In this document: positions 30,119 to 38,933 of the stretch, one piece after another | How the letters are laid out: the number at the start of each line of letters is the position of its first letter | How positions within the stretch are numbered: the stretch's first letter is position 1 | From: Vibrio gazogenes | GTDB taxonomy: Bacteria; Pseudomonadota; Gammaproteobacteria; Enterobacterales; Vibrionaceae | Assembly: GCF_002196515.1 (NCBI RefSeq) | Contig: NZ_CP018835.1 | Coordinates: 1,426,001 to 1,490,000 of the forward strand | Length of the DNA: 64,000 nt | Direction: 5' to 3' | Notes under the pieces: generated by a model | What the model was told of the DNA's origin: nothing | Seen by the model: only the letters and a program-made list of their open reading frames with translations | The model's database searches: none | Translations under genes and position numbers: made by a program

Positions 30119-30577
30119 TTAGCAATGACCAAAATCCATATCGTCATGCCATTCAGACAAAGCTTGATAAATTGTATCGACGGCGTCTTTGACCATATCG
30201 GTCATTGGGGCCGAAAATGCCACAATTGCGGGTTGAATACCGATAAACGTGACATGAGGCACAAAGGTTTTCAGTTCATCGATTAAAAAGTTCAGCGGTA
30301 AGCTATGGGTGGAGACCATAAACATTTCAGCAATCGTGTCGGGATCAATGATGCGAATCTCTCCGGCTTTTTCACCGAAATCTGCCGCATCAACGACCAC
30401 TACACGCTCTGGCTTGATGTGACGAATCCGATGCAATGTATCTTCTGGCATCGTGCCGCCTTCTAACACTTCCCAACGGTCTATCGGTTGTTCCAGACAA
30501 CGTTTGGCCAGTAAAGGACCGGCTCCGTCATCACCCATCATGGTGTTCCCGACCGTCAACAATATTTGTCTGCTCAT
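30119..30577 (-). CDS. hycI: Hydrogenase maturation endopeptidase HycI
   Basis: A 152-residue aspartate-type protease of the HycI/HybD family with GNTMMGDDGAGPLLA and the conserved VSTHSLPLNFL histidine segment. It cleaves the C-terminal tail of the hydrogenase large subunit after nickel insertion, here predicted to be that of HyfG. It is the last gene of the hyfA-led unit and overlaps hyfJ by four bases. E. coli keeps hycI with the hyc operon; the hyf operon there lacks its own copy. Confidence 0.95.
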   Translation of the reverse strand: MSRQILLTVGNTMMGDDGAGPLLAKRCLEQPIDRWEVLEGGTMPEDTLHRIRHIKPERVVVVDAADFGEKAGEIRIIDPDTIAEMFMVSTHSLPLNFLIDELKTFVPHVTFIGIQPAIVAFSAPMTDMVKDAVDTIYQALSEWHDDMDFGHC

Positions 30578-31026
30578 TGCACCGTCCCTCGAATCATCAA
30601 ATACATTGTCGGCTCTCGATGAATAGCATTGAGAATTTCGATCAATCCGGCGGTCAAACGTTGTGACGTCTCAGACTGTGTCGTCGGACTAATTTTCTGG
30701 AATGCCAGCGCCAACATATGAATGTGCTCGGGAAAAATCGTAATCTCTCCAAATTTGAGAAACCCTTCCATCTTCCGGTATGCCTCACTGTCTTTCGGTA
30801 ATCCCTCAATCCACGCCAAATACTCTTCACCATGACAATCCATCTCTGACTGAAGACAATCCACAATGCCAAGGTGATGTCCAATAGCCAGACTGTAGTA
30901 CATGATCTGTTGCGCTTCTTTAGGCACCTCTTTTTCATCAACAAACTTGCGCGTTAACCGATAAAAGCGCACCCGTTCCTTTAAGTGCCTTGAGTGTGTT
31001 TCGGTTTGCGTATCAGCCACAACCAT
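30574..31026 (-). CDS. hyfJ: Formate hydrogenlyase maturation protein, HycH/HyfJ family
   Basis: A 150-residue soluble protein of the HycH/HyfJ family, recognised by [20 protein letters not shown] and [11 protein letters not shown]. HycH is needed for assembly of hydrogenase 3 and is thought to act on the large-subunit precursor; its exact role is not settled. It overlaps hyfI by 14 bases and hycI by four bases. Confidence 0.9.
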   Translation of the reverse strand: MVVADTQTETHSRHLKERVRFYRLTRKFVDEKEVPKEAQQIMYYSLAIGHHLGIVDCLQSEMDCHGEEYLAWIEGLPKDSEAYRKMEGFLKFGEITIFPEHIHMLALAFQKISPTTQSETSQRLTAGLIEILNAIHREPTMYLMIRGTVQ

Positions 31027-31834
31027 GACAAGGACCTCCTTCTTTCAGCGCATCACCGACAAGCTGTTTCATCACCGACCGCATGAGCGTTTCAACAATC
31101 TCGGTCAAACGCGGATCGTTATGCTGATGAATATAGGCTTGGATCTGCGCATCGACATTATCGGCATGACACCCTTCCAGCACAGACATCAGCTCATCGG
31201 CAATCCGGTTACCCTGACGATAACCAGCCAATAAACGCGCCTCCCGTTCGATCATGACGCGAATATCCTGTGGAATACCGGCATGACTGATGCTGGCAGG
31301 GGTTGCCTCTGCATCATGGGTTTTGGCATGCATTTTTTGTTCAAGTAACCCTAAAGCGACCGCGAATCCATAAAGCGTGGCGGCGGGTGTCGGAGGGCAA
31401 CCGGGAATATAAACATCAACCGGCACAATTTTGTCTGTACCGCCCCAGACACAATAGAGGTCATGAAAAATGCCGCCATCACACCCACATGCGCCATACG
31501 ACACCACGATTTTCGGATCGGGGGCCGCTTCATAGGCGCGTAACGCAGGCGCACGCATTGCCCGTGTGACCGCACCGGTAAAGAGTAAAATGTCGGCATG
31601 ACGAGGACTGGCAACCACCTTGATACCGAATCGTTCGGTATCATAAACGGGCGTGGTGGCTGCAAAAATTTCAATTTCACAACCATTACATCCCCCACAG
31701 TCCACCCGATAAACATAGGCTGACCGTTTGATCTGTTTTAAAAGTGTTTGCTTCAATGCTTGATGTTCAGGGGTGACTTCAACAGGCTGTGTCTGCGTAT
31801 GATGAACACCCGATAATTGCTGAATACCTTTCAC
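31013..31834 (-). CDS. hyfI: [NiFe] hydrogenase 4 small subunit HyfI (NuoB-like)
   Basis: A 273-residue NuoB-type small subunit. The proximal 4Fe-4S ligands are visible in [20 protein letters not shown] and IPGCPPTP. It passes electrons between the HyfH ferredoxin and the NiFe centre in HyfG. It is somewhat longer than E. coli HyfI (252); the extra length is a C-terminal helix region ending in a CxxC tail (PCHGCG). It overlaps hyfH by four bases. Confidence 0.96.
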   Translation of the reverse strand: MKGIQQLSGVHHTQTQPVEVTPEHQALKQTLLKQIKRSAYVYRVDCGGCNGCEIEIFAATTPVYDTERFGIKVVASPRHADILLFTGAVTRAMRAPALRAYEAAPDPKIVVSYGACGCDGGIFHDLYCVWGGTDKIVPVDVYIPGCPPTPAATLYGFAVALGLLEQKMHAKTHDAEATPASISHAGIPQDIRVMIEREARLLAGYRQGNRIADELMSVLEGCHADNVDAQIQAYIHQHNDPRLTEIVETLMRSVMKQLVGDALKEGGPCHGCG

Positions 31835-32502
31835 TGTACCTCCTCACGATGAATATCGGTGGGATTGATGTTGGGCATGTGGTTCGCAGAACAATGGTTC
31901 TCTGACGGACAGGGATCGGGCTGATGCGTTGCAGCGATATGTTTGACCGGTATCGGCTCTGCTGTGACGTAGCGGTGACATGCTAAATTCTGCCCGTCAA
32001 GCATGTTGGCCTGACGCCGACATTCAGGGCAACTTTCCAACTGATGGCGACGCATTTCCAGCGACTCATCACTCAACCCAGCGTGCTGAAGCGTCTCCAT
32101 AACATAATCGAATAATTTTTTAGCGATGAAAGGACGATCACATTCTCTGCAATTGACCAGCTCGAACTCAGCCTGTTCATACAAATCTGCTTTGTTGGTC
32201 ACAGCCAGTTCAAACTGTTGTGACAAGACCAACGCATGAGTCGGACAGACTTCTTCGCAGCGTCCGCAATAGATACAACGCGCCAATGAAAGCTCCCAGC
32301 GACGGGTGCCCTTCTGTTCATCGGTCTCCATCACTAACGCATTGGCAGGACAGGCCCTCATACAGGCACCACACGCAATACATTGCGCGGCGTCCAGTTC
32401 TGGTTTACCCCGAAAGTCGCTAGAGACTTCATACGGTGCAAACGGATACTTGGCCGTTGCATCTCCTGTTTTTAAAACGGTTTTGAGTAGCTTTAACATC
32501 AC
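31831..32502 (-). CDS. hyfH: Hydrogenase 4 ferredoxin subunit HyfH (NuoI-like)
   Basis: A 223-residue protein with two 4Fe-4S motifs, [12 protein letters not shown] and [12 protein letters not shown], as in NuoI/HycF. A HycF-type second cysteine set follows (NCRECDRPF and CPECRRQ), perhaps binding zinc. The last 40 or so residues form an extra His/Cys-containing tail absent from the 180-residue E. coli proteins. It links HyfA to HyfI. The gap to hyfG is four bases. Confidence 0.94.
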   Translation of the reverse strand: MMLKLLKTVLKTGDATAKYPFAPYEVSSDFRGKPELDAAQCIACGACMRACPANALVMETDEQKGTRRWELSLARCIYCGRCEEVCPTHALVLSQQFELAVTNKADLYEQAEFELVNCRECDRPFIAKKLFDYVMETLQHAGLSDESLEMRRHQLESCPECRRQANMLDGQNLACHRYVTAEPIPVKHIAATHQPDPCPSENHCSANHMPNINPTDIHREEVQ

Positions 32503-32506
32503 AACC

Positions 32507-34246
32507 TCACATTGATTTCAGGGGGGACTTTTTACGATTGATGCTGTACTGCTCAATCGTTTTATAAGGCACGGTTTGAGACCGCTTTTTCTTGGTATCA
32601 ATGATGGTGACGCGATCCGTACAGGAGTAACAGGGATCAAGGCTCCCGATAATCAGGGGCGCATCGGCAACCGTATTGCCGCGCAGCATATAACGTAACG
32701 TCGGCCAGTTGGCATAAGTCGCCGCCCGACAGCGCCAGCGGAATAGCTTTTGATTATCCCCCGTCATGCTCCAGTGGATATTTTCACCCCGTGGGGCCTC
32801 GGTATATCCCAAAGCAAACCGGTGAGGGACGTACTGAAAGTCTTCAGTCAAGATAGCGCCTTCGGGGAGATGGTCTAAGCCAAATTCAGCAATATTGAGT
32901 GAGTCGAACACTTCACGAATTCGAATCAGGAGACGCGCCTGCACATCACCACTATCAAAATGGTGTAAATCAAGCGGTACCTGACCGTAAGATTCCAGTG
33001 ATTGACCATGCACAACCCGGGCATCCCGGGCAAACCCACTCCCGCGAACCAAAGGCCCCACCGGACTAAAATCACGGGCTATGTCTTTCGCAAGTACACC
33101 GACGCCTGAAATCCGGCTGTCAATATTCGGGGTCGAAAGCAGGACATCGACTAACTCGGTAAACGACTGACGAACTTCACGAATCATGGCAATGCCCTTG
33201 ATTCGCTGTTCTTTGAGAAAATCACGCCGCACCCCGCCAATCAAGTTCATACCATAGGTTTTTCTGGCACCGGTCAGTAACTCCGCGAGTTCCATGGTTT
33301 TCTCACGAACGCGGAAAAATTGCATGAAACCGGAATCAAAACCGACAAAGTGACTCGACAAACCGATATTGAGTAAATGGCTATGCAAGCGCTCGACTTC
33401 CAGTAATACCGTCCGAATCATCTTGCCGCGCGCCGGGACTTGAATATTCAGAGCCGTCTCGACGGAATTGTTATATCCCACGCTATGGGTAAATCCACAA
33501 ATCCCACACACCCGATCCGCAAGAAAGCCCACTTCATGGTAGCCCATCCGCGTCTCTGCTAATTTTTCCATGCCGCGGTGGACATAAAACATCCGGTAAT
33601 CGGCATCGATAATATCTTCACCATCAACAAATAAGCGAAAATGGCCGGGTTCATCACTGGTGATATGCAAAGGGCCGACGGGAACGATGCGGTCAGAATC
33701 ACTCCCCAATTCATTGATAAACGGATAAGTTTCCGTATCAGTTGTCGGCTGCGGACGCTGACGATAATCCATGGCGTCTTTACGTAAAGGGTGCAAATCT
33801 TCCGGCCAGTCATCAGGAAGAACCAGACGACGTTCATCCGGCAAACCGATGGGGCGCAGACCGAACATATCCCGAATCTCACGCTCTCCCCACACGGCGG
33901 CTGGGATCTCAGGCGTGATCGAAATAAATTCCTGATCGTTGGCATTGACCAAGACTTTGACGATCACCCAGCTTTTGACTTCGCCTTCCATCGATAAGGC
34001 ATGATAAACACCGAAGCATCCGTTCAATACACGTTCATCATTGCCAAAAGAAACCGATAACCATCCCCCTTGGTCATAGTAGAGCCATTTCATCACCTCA
34101 ACCAACGAGGTCATTTTGACGGTCAACGTCACCTGATTGTCAGCCTGCCAAGCTTCATCCTCGATTGCCGCAGGAAAATGTTGACGTACCCCATCGACAT
34201 AGCGCTTCCCGATCTGATGTTGCGTATTTCTGTTCAATTGGTCCAT
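32507..34246 (-). CDS. hyfG: [NiFe] hydrogenase 4 large subunit HyfG (NuoC-NuoD fusion)
   Basis: A 579-residue group-4 hydrogenase large subunit. The first 170 residues are NuoC-like, the rest NuoD-like. NiFe ligands: Cys247 and Cys250 in RVCGICGFTH, and Cys539 and Cys542 in DPCYSC. Cleavage by HycI is expected after Arg545 in TDRVT, which would remove a 34-residue tail; E. coli HycE loses 32. It reduces protons to H2. All active-site cysteines are present, so the enzyme should be functional. Confidence 0.98.
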   Translation of the reverse strand: MDQLNRNTQHQIGKRYVDGVRQHFPAAIEDEAWQADNQVTLTVKMTSLVEVMKWLYYDQGGWLSVSFGNDERVLNGCFGVYHALSMEGEVKSWVIVKVLVNANDQEFISITPEIPAAVWGEREIRDMFGLRPIGLPDERRLVLPDDWPEDLHPLRKDAMDYRQRPQPTTDTETYPFINELGSDSDRIVPVGPLHITSDEPGHFRLFVDGEDIIDADYRMFYVHRGMEKLAETRMGYHEVGFLADRVCGICGFTHSVGYNNSVETALNIQVPARGKMIRTVLLEVERLHSHLLNIGLSSHFVGFDSGFMQFFRVREKTMELAELLTGARKTYGMNLIGGVRRDFLKEQRIKGIAMIREVRQSFTELVDVLLSTPNIDSRISGVGVLAKDIARDFSPVGPLVRGSGFARDARVVHGQSLESYGQVPLDLHHFDSGDVQARLLIRIREVFDSLNIAEFGLDHLPEGAILTEDFQYVPHRFALGYTEAPRGENIHWSMTGDNQKLFRWRCRAATYANWPTLRYMLRGNTVADAPLIIGSLDPCYSCTDRVTIIDTKKKRSQTVPYKTIEQYSINRKKSPLKSM

Positions 34247-34258
34247 GTCATAAGGCCT

Positions 34259-35863
34259 CTAGTTGATCGATTCAGTCAGAGAAACAGCCGATAGACTGTC
34301 ACTGCTTGAAGAAATGTGTTCTATCCCTTGTTGCCAAGGGAGATTGAGTGTTTCAAGGAGGGGGTGATCGGGTTGATTAATGACAATTTGTGTCGCTTGC
34401 TCGACACCATGCAAAATCGTGTTCGGAATATGGGTCCCCATCACAACCATTAGCACAATCAGCACCACCAGCGGACACACGGTCAGATAATTCACTTCCC
34501 CTTTTTCAACATGCTCAGGGGCGGCTCCCATCACGCATCCCGCAACCATCCGGGCAAATCCAGCCAGAACCAGCGTCAACAGTAGGAGTAAAATGATGAT
34601 GAACACCGGATGTTGGGCATACAACCCGGAACAAATAATCAAAAATTCACTGACGAAGAGGTTAAATGGGGGCACACCGCCAAGCGCGAGGGCACCGGCG
34701 CCAAACAGAATACCGGTCCATGGTGCAATCCGGACCACACCTTTGATGATACTCATGTCCCGGGTACCGTACTTCAACATGATATTGCCAGCGCCACAGA
34801 ACATCAGTGTTTTCCCAAGACTGTGATTCATCATATGCAGCAGTGCGGCAAAAATCCCCAGCGGACCAAGACCAATCGCGAAGGCGATTAATCCCATATT
34901 TTCGACACTGGAGTAAGCTAACAACCGCTTGATATCTTGCTGAACCAAAATGAATAATGCAGCCACCCCAACCGATAGCAGCCCGAATCCGAGCATCAGA
35001 GAGCGGGCAAAATCACTGCCAAGCACGATAGAACTGATGGCGAAATGACGCAAAATGATCAGCAGCGCGCAGTTTAATAACCCGGCTGAAAGCAATCCGG
35101 AAACCGGGCTGGGCGCTTCGGAGTGCGCATCCGGCAACCAAGTGTGCATGGGAAATAAACCGGTTTTGGTCCCAAACCCAATCACGATAAAGATAAAGGC
35201 AATTTGCATCAGGCGCGGATCTAGCAAATGCGCGTGATCCCGTAGCGTTGTCCATAACAACGCCTGCTCCGGCGCATCGAATACGGCAACGGCATTGGCA
35301 TAGGTCATCACCGTGCCAAATAAGCCAAACGCAACCCCGACGCTGCACAACATGATGTATTTCCAAGCTGCTTCCAGTGATGAGCGTTGATAATACAAGC
35401 CAACCAAAAAGACAGAACTCACGGTTGTTGCTTCAATCGCGACCCACATCATCATGATATTGTTGGCCGTTAAAGCAACCAGCATGGTCGCCAAAAACAG
35501 GTTGAACAGCCCGTAAAACAGCGAGACTTGCTTACTTGACAATTCACCGTGTTGATATTCATGCCCGATATAACCGATCGAATGAATCCCGGTACACAAT
35601 GCCACCAGCCCCAACACCGCAAGGAACAGTGCGGATAGTCCGTCAAGCATCAGCCAATGCCCGGCAGAGAAAATCGCACCATGCTCGAACACTGCCGCGG
35701 CCATCCCCCAACTGATCCCCCAAGTTGCCACGACACTGACAAGGTGGATCACCATCGATAATTGCCGGAATTGCTCTCGCAGTGCAATACAAACAAAAGC
35801 AATCATTGCTGCGATGAAGGGAATGCCAAGCAAGAACGGAAATAAATGATTCATTGACATCAT
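34259..35863 (-). CDS. hyfF: Hydrogenase 4 membrane subunit HyfF (NuoN/L-like)
   Basis: A 534-residue protein with about 14 transmembrane segments and the Proton_antipo_M signature (MWVAIEATTVSSVFLVG, then HTWLPDAHSEAPSPVS and DIKRLLAYSSVENMG). It is absent from the smaller hydrogenase 3, so its presence assigns this complex to the hydrogenase 4 type, which has a larger and possibly proton-pumping membrane arm. AAGGG at the end of hyfE, seven bases before ATG 35863, supports the start. Confidence 0.95.
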   Translation of the reverse strand: MMSMNHLFPFLLGIPFIAAMIAFVCIALREQFRQLSMVIHLVSVVATWGISWGMAAAVFEHGAIFSAGHWLMLDGLSALFLAVLGLVALCTGIHSIGYIGHEYQHGELSSKQVSLFYGLFNLFLATMLVALTANNIMMMWVAIEATTVSSVFLVGLYYQRSSLEAAWKYIMLCSVGVAFGLFGTVMTYANAVAVFDAPEQALLWTTLRDHAHLLDPRLMQIAFIFIVIGFGTKTGLFPMHTWLPDAHSEAPSPVSGLLSAGLLNCALLIILRHFAISSIVLGSDFARSLMLGFGLLSVGVAALFILVQQDIKRLLAYSSVENMGLIAFAIGLGPLGIFAALLHMMNHSLGKTLMFCGAGNIMLKYGTRDMSIIKGVVRIAPWTGILFGAGALALGGVPPFNLFVSEFLIICSGLYAQHPVFIIILLLLLTLVLAGFARMVAGCVMGAAPEHVEKGEVNYLTVCPLVVLIVLMVVMGTHIPNTILHGVEQATQIVINQPDHPLLETLNLPWQQGIEHISSSSDSLSAVSLTESIN

Positions 35864-35867
35864 ACAG

Positions 35868-36515
35868 TTACCCTTTCAATACAGTCAGTTGTTTCACATC
35901 CAACGTATTGAGTCTGCGAAAAATTAACCGAGCCAGAATCACCATCACAATCACCGCAAAGATCGCGTCAATGGTGATACCGATTTCCAATAAGTGAGGG
36001 GCGCGATGTGCAACCAGCGCTAACATCAGTGATGAACCATTCTCCATCAGGCAATAGCCGAATAACTGCTTGAGAATGTTTCTTTGCGTGATAATACAAA
36101 GCAACCCAATAAAGAAATGTGCCAGCGATACAGCGAGTACAGGTTTGAGCGTTTCAACCATCGGCAGTGCCACGGGCTGGATAATATAGAGACAAACCAG
36201 ACTAATCACCGCGACGAAGACCGCAATCAACGCTGGGTGAAACATGACCTTTTCAGCCTCTGCATCCCGCATTTTTCCTAACTGGATATATAAAATCGTC
36301 GGTAACAAAACCACTTTCGAAATAAAAGCGGTTATCGACCAAAGGTACAAATCACTCGCGTCATAATGGTCAGCAATAACCACAAAGAGCAGTACCAACA
36401 CCAAAGACTGACCGGCATACAGCCAAGATGCAGTTCTCACCTGACGGGCAATCACCACAAAATAAGACGTGATGACTAACAATCCGGCAAGATTATTCAT
36501 CATGAGATCATCCAT
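35868..36515 (-). CDS. hyfE: Hydrogenase 4 membrane subunit HyfE (NuoK-like)
   Basis: A 215-residue membrane protein with six or seven helices and the HyfE start MNNLAGLLVITSYFVV, similar in length to E. coli HyfE (216). Its C-terminal half resembles NuoK. ATG at 36515 has AGGAG seven bases before it, so the longer frame to 36548, which would overlap hyfD, is not used. Confidence 0.94.
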   Translation of the reverse strand: MDDLMMNNLAGLLVITSYFVVIARQVRTASWLYAGQSLVLVLLFVVIADHYDASDLYLWSITAFISKVVLLPTILYIQLGKMRDAEAEKVMFHPALIAVFVAVISLVCLYIIQPVALPMVETLKPVLAVSLAHFFIGLLCIITQRNILKQLFGYCLMENGSSLMLALVAHRAPHLLEIGITIDAIFAVIVMVILARLIFRRLNTLDVKQLTVLKG

Positions 36516-36525
36516 TATGCATCTC

Positions 36526-37965
36526 CTATTGAAGCCATGTTGAAGCAATCACACTCGATAGCACCGACATTGCGATTAATACAACTAACGTTATTTTCAT
36601 TGAACGGGGTAAGGGAGACATTCGCTCAACCGCTTCAGAAGGCTCACCGATAATGGTGCGACCAAACCAATACAGCAGCCAGCCAAATGTCGCGATAGAC
36701 TCAACCAGCGCCAGAATCAACAGCGGTGTCAGCCAGGTATGAGTCGAAGAGAGATGGAATCCGGCCTCAAACAACGGAAATTTACTGAAGAAGCCATTCA
36801 ATGGCGGAACCCCTGCGATTGCCATGGCAGCGATACAAAATGCAACCCCTAATAGCGGTGATTTTCGAATCACCCCTTTCAGTTGAGGAAGCATTCGGGT
36901 GCCGCAGGCATAGCTGAATGAGCCCGCAACAAAGAAGAACAAACACTTGGCAAAGGCATGGTTGAAGATGTAAGCAACGCCGCTTTCCAGTGCCAGTGAT
37001 GACCCCATTGCTGCCATCGAGAGTGCCAGAAAAATGTAGGCTAACTGAGTGATCGTTGAGTAAGCCAACAACCGCTTCATATCTTTCTGCGGCAAGTACA
37101 TCAAAAAACCGTAGATCATGGTGATCATCGCCCCGATGATCCCGACAATTCCAACGACTTCAGGAATGGTGCCGGCAGACAGAATGCTGCGGGCAAAAAT
37201 GTAAACACCGACTTTGACCATCGAAGCAGCATGCAAATAGGCACTAATCGGCGTCGGTGCATTCATCGCATCGGGCAGCCACATGTGCATCGGTAGTTGA
37301 GCCGATTTCCCCCACGCGGCAAACATGATGCCAAACAACACCACCATTTTGGCGATTGGGTTTAGCCCTGCAATTGCGGTCAGTTCAAACGTCCCCGCCT
37401 GAACAAACAGGGTCGCCGCAGCGATGAATAACCCCAATGACGCAATATGAGTGACAATCAGGGCTTTCAGTGCCGAACGAAACGCCAACGGTGTCTGGTA
37501 ATAACCGATCAGAGACCAAGAACAAGCCCCCGTAATTTCAAAGAACAGCAGTTGTCCCAGAATGGTTGAAGAGAAGACCAGACCAGCCATAGCACCGATA
37601 AAGATCAGCAGAAACACATAATATCGCTTCGCGCCATGTTGTGCGTGTTCTTTGTTTCCGGCGCTCATATACCCCAGAGAATAGAACGCGACGATCAGCC
37701 CTAACCCGACAACCGCCACGGCAATCAGGGTGCTGACTTTATCGAAAACCAGACCAAAAATCAGGACATGTCCTACATGCAACAGAGGCACCGAAACCGC
37801 TTCGCCACCTGTCGAGAAAAAGAGATAAGACAATCCCCATGTTCCCAATGTCGCCAATACTGCAAAAAACTGACAAATCCACTTTGCAGACTGTTCGGAG
37901 GCAAACAAGATGAAAATTGCCCCCAGAAAAGGAAGTCCAATAGTGAGTAATCCAATGATTTCCAT
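36526..37965 (-). CDS. hyfD: Hydrogenase 4 membrane subunit HyfD (NuoL/M-like)
   Basis: A 479-residue antiporter-like subunit, the same length as E. coli HyfD, with about 14 helices and the motifs FEITGACSWSLIGYY, MHMWLPDAMNAPTPISAYLHAASMVK and DMKRLLAYSTITQLAY. It carries the conserved lysines and glutamate used for proton translocation in complex I subunits. The gap to hyfC is 11 bases. Confidence 0.95.
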   Translation of the reverse strand: MEIIGLLTIGLPFLGAIFILFASEQSAKWICQFFAVLATLGTWGLSYLFFSTGGEAVSVPLLHVGHVLIFGLVFDKVSTLIAVAVVGLGLIVAFYSLGYMSAGNKEHAQHGAKRYYVFLLIFIGAMAGLVFSSTILGQLLFFEITGACSWSLIGYYQTPLAFRSALKALIVTHIASLGLFIAAATLFVQAGTFELTAIAGLNPIAKMVVLFGIMFAAWGKSAQLPMHMWLPDAMNAPTPISAYLHAASMVKVGVYIFARSILSAGTIPEVVGIVGIIGAMITMIYGFLMYLPQKDMKRLLAYSTITQLAYIFLALSMAAMGSSLALESGVAYIFNHAFAKCLFFFVAGSFSYACGTRMLPQLKGVIRKSPLLGVAFCIAAMAIAGVPPLNGFFSKFPLFEAGFHLSSTHTWLTPLLILALVESIATFGWLLYWFGRTIIGEPSEAVERMSPLPRSMKITLVVLIAMSVLSSVIASTWLQ

Positions 37966-37976
37966 CGTTTAATACC

Positions 37977-38933
37977 TCACAATCGAATAATATAAAATGC
38001 GAGTGCCAGAACCGCACAAGCAAAGGCGGACCAGGTCAGCCGGTGAGTATTCAGAAAACGGACACGTGCCATACTGTTTTCAACCAATGCCGCCAGAAAG
38101 AACACCACGATGAGCTTGACCACCAGAATCACACCCGCGATCACCAAAGCAGTCAACGTCAGTTCAGCTGCCTTTCCCCACGGAAAGAAAATCGCCAAGA
38201 ATAGCTGAGCAACCACCAGTTGTTTCAGCCCCAGTCCCAGCTTCACCATCGCTAATCCCGAACCGGAATATTCAGTCACCGGACCTTCCTGCAATTCTTG
38301 CTCAGCTTCAGCAGCATCGAACGGTAGTTTTCCCATTTCGATAAACACAGCAAAAGCACAGGCAACACCGGCCAGAACCACGGGAATCGGTTGATTGAGA
38401 CTTTCAGTTAACATGCCCTGACTGATGTACCCCAAATCGGTCGAACCCACCATCAGCGCCATCAGAAAAATGGCCAGCATTAAAATCGGCTCAACCAGAA
38501 CCCCCAATGTGAGCTCGCGACTACTACCGATACCACCAAACATGCTATTGGCATCAATCCCGGCTAAGGCAAAAAAGAACCGAAAGATCGCCAACAGATA
38601 GATATCCGTAATCACATCACCGGAGATCGGAAACGGCGACACTTGCGTCAAAGTCGGTAATGCCATCGCAATCAGTAACATCGTGACGATCAGGATCCAC
38701 GGCATCGCCCAGAAAATGCCACCGGCATTCTCCGGAGCAACCGGCTGACGACGCAGTAACTTGGCGATATCCCGATAATCTTGTAGTAACCCCGGTCCGC
38801 GTCGGGAATGAATTCTGGCTCTGAGTACACGTGAAAATCCGGTGGCTAGCGGTGTCAAAAGCAGCATGAATAGAGCCTGACCAAATGCAAGCACCATCCA
38901 GCTCATCTCAGGCATATGTAGTTCAGGCATCAT
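37977..38933 (-). CDS. hyfC: Hydrogenase 4 membrane subunit HyfC (NuoH-like)
   Basis: A 318-residue NuoH/HycD-like protein with eight helices and the signatures RRGPGLLQDYRDIAKLL and EMGKLPFDAAEAEQELQEGP. It anchors the soluble hydrogenase arm to the membrane. The ATG overlaps the hyfB stop (ATGA) and AGGAG lies four bases before it. Confidence 0.96.
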   Translation of the reverse strand: MMPELHMPEMSWMVLAFGQALFMLLLTPLATGFSRVLRARIHSRRGPGLLQDYRDIAKLLRRQPVAPENAGGIFWAMPWILIVTMLLIAMALPTLTQVSPFPISGDVITDIYLLAIFRFFFALAGIDANSMFGGIGSSRELTLGVLVEPILMLAIFLMALMVGSTDLGYISQGMLTESLNQPIPVVLAGVACAFAVFIEMGKLPFDAAEAEQELQEGPVTEYSGSGLAMVKLGLGLKQLVVAQLFLAIFFPWGKAAELTLTALVIAGVILVVKLIVVFFLAALVENSMARVRFLNTHRLTWSAFACAVLALAFYIIRL

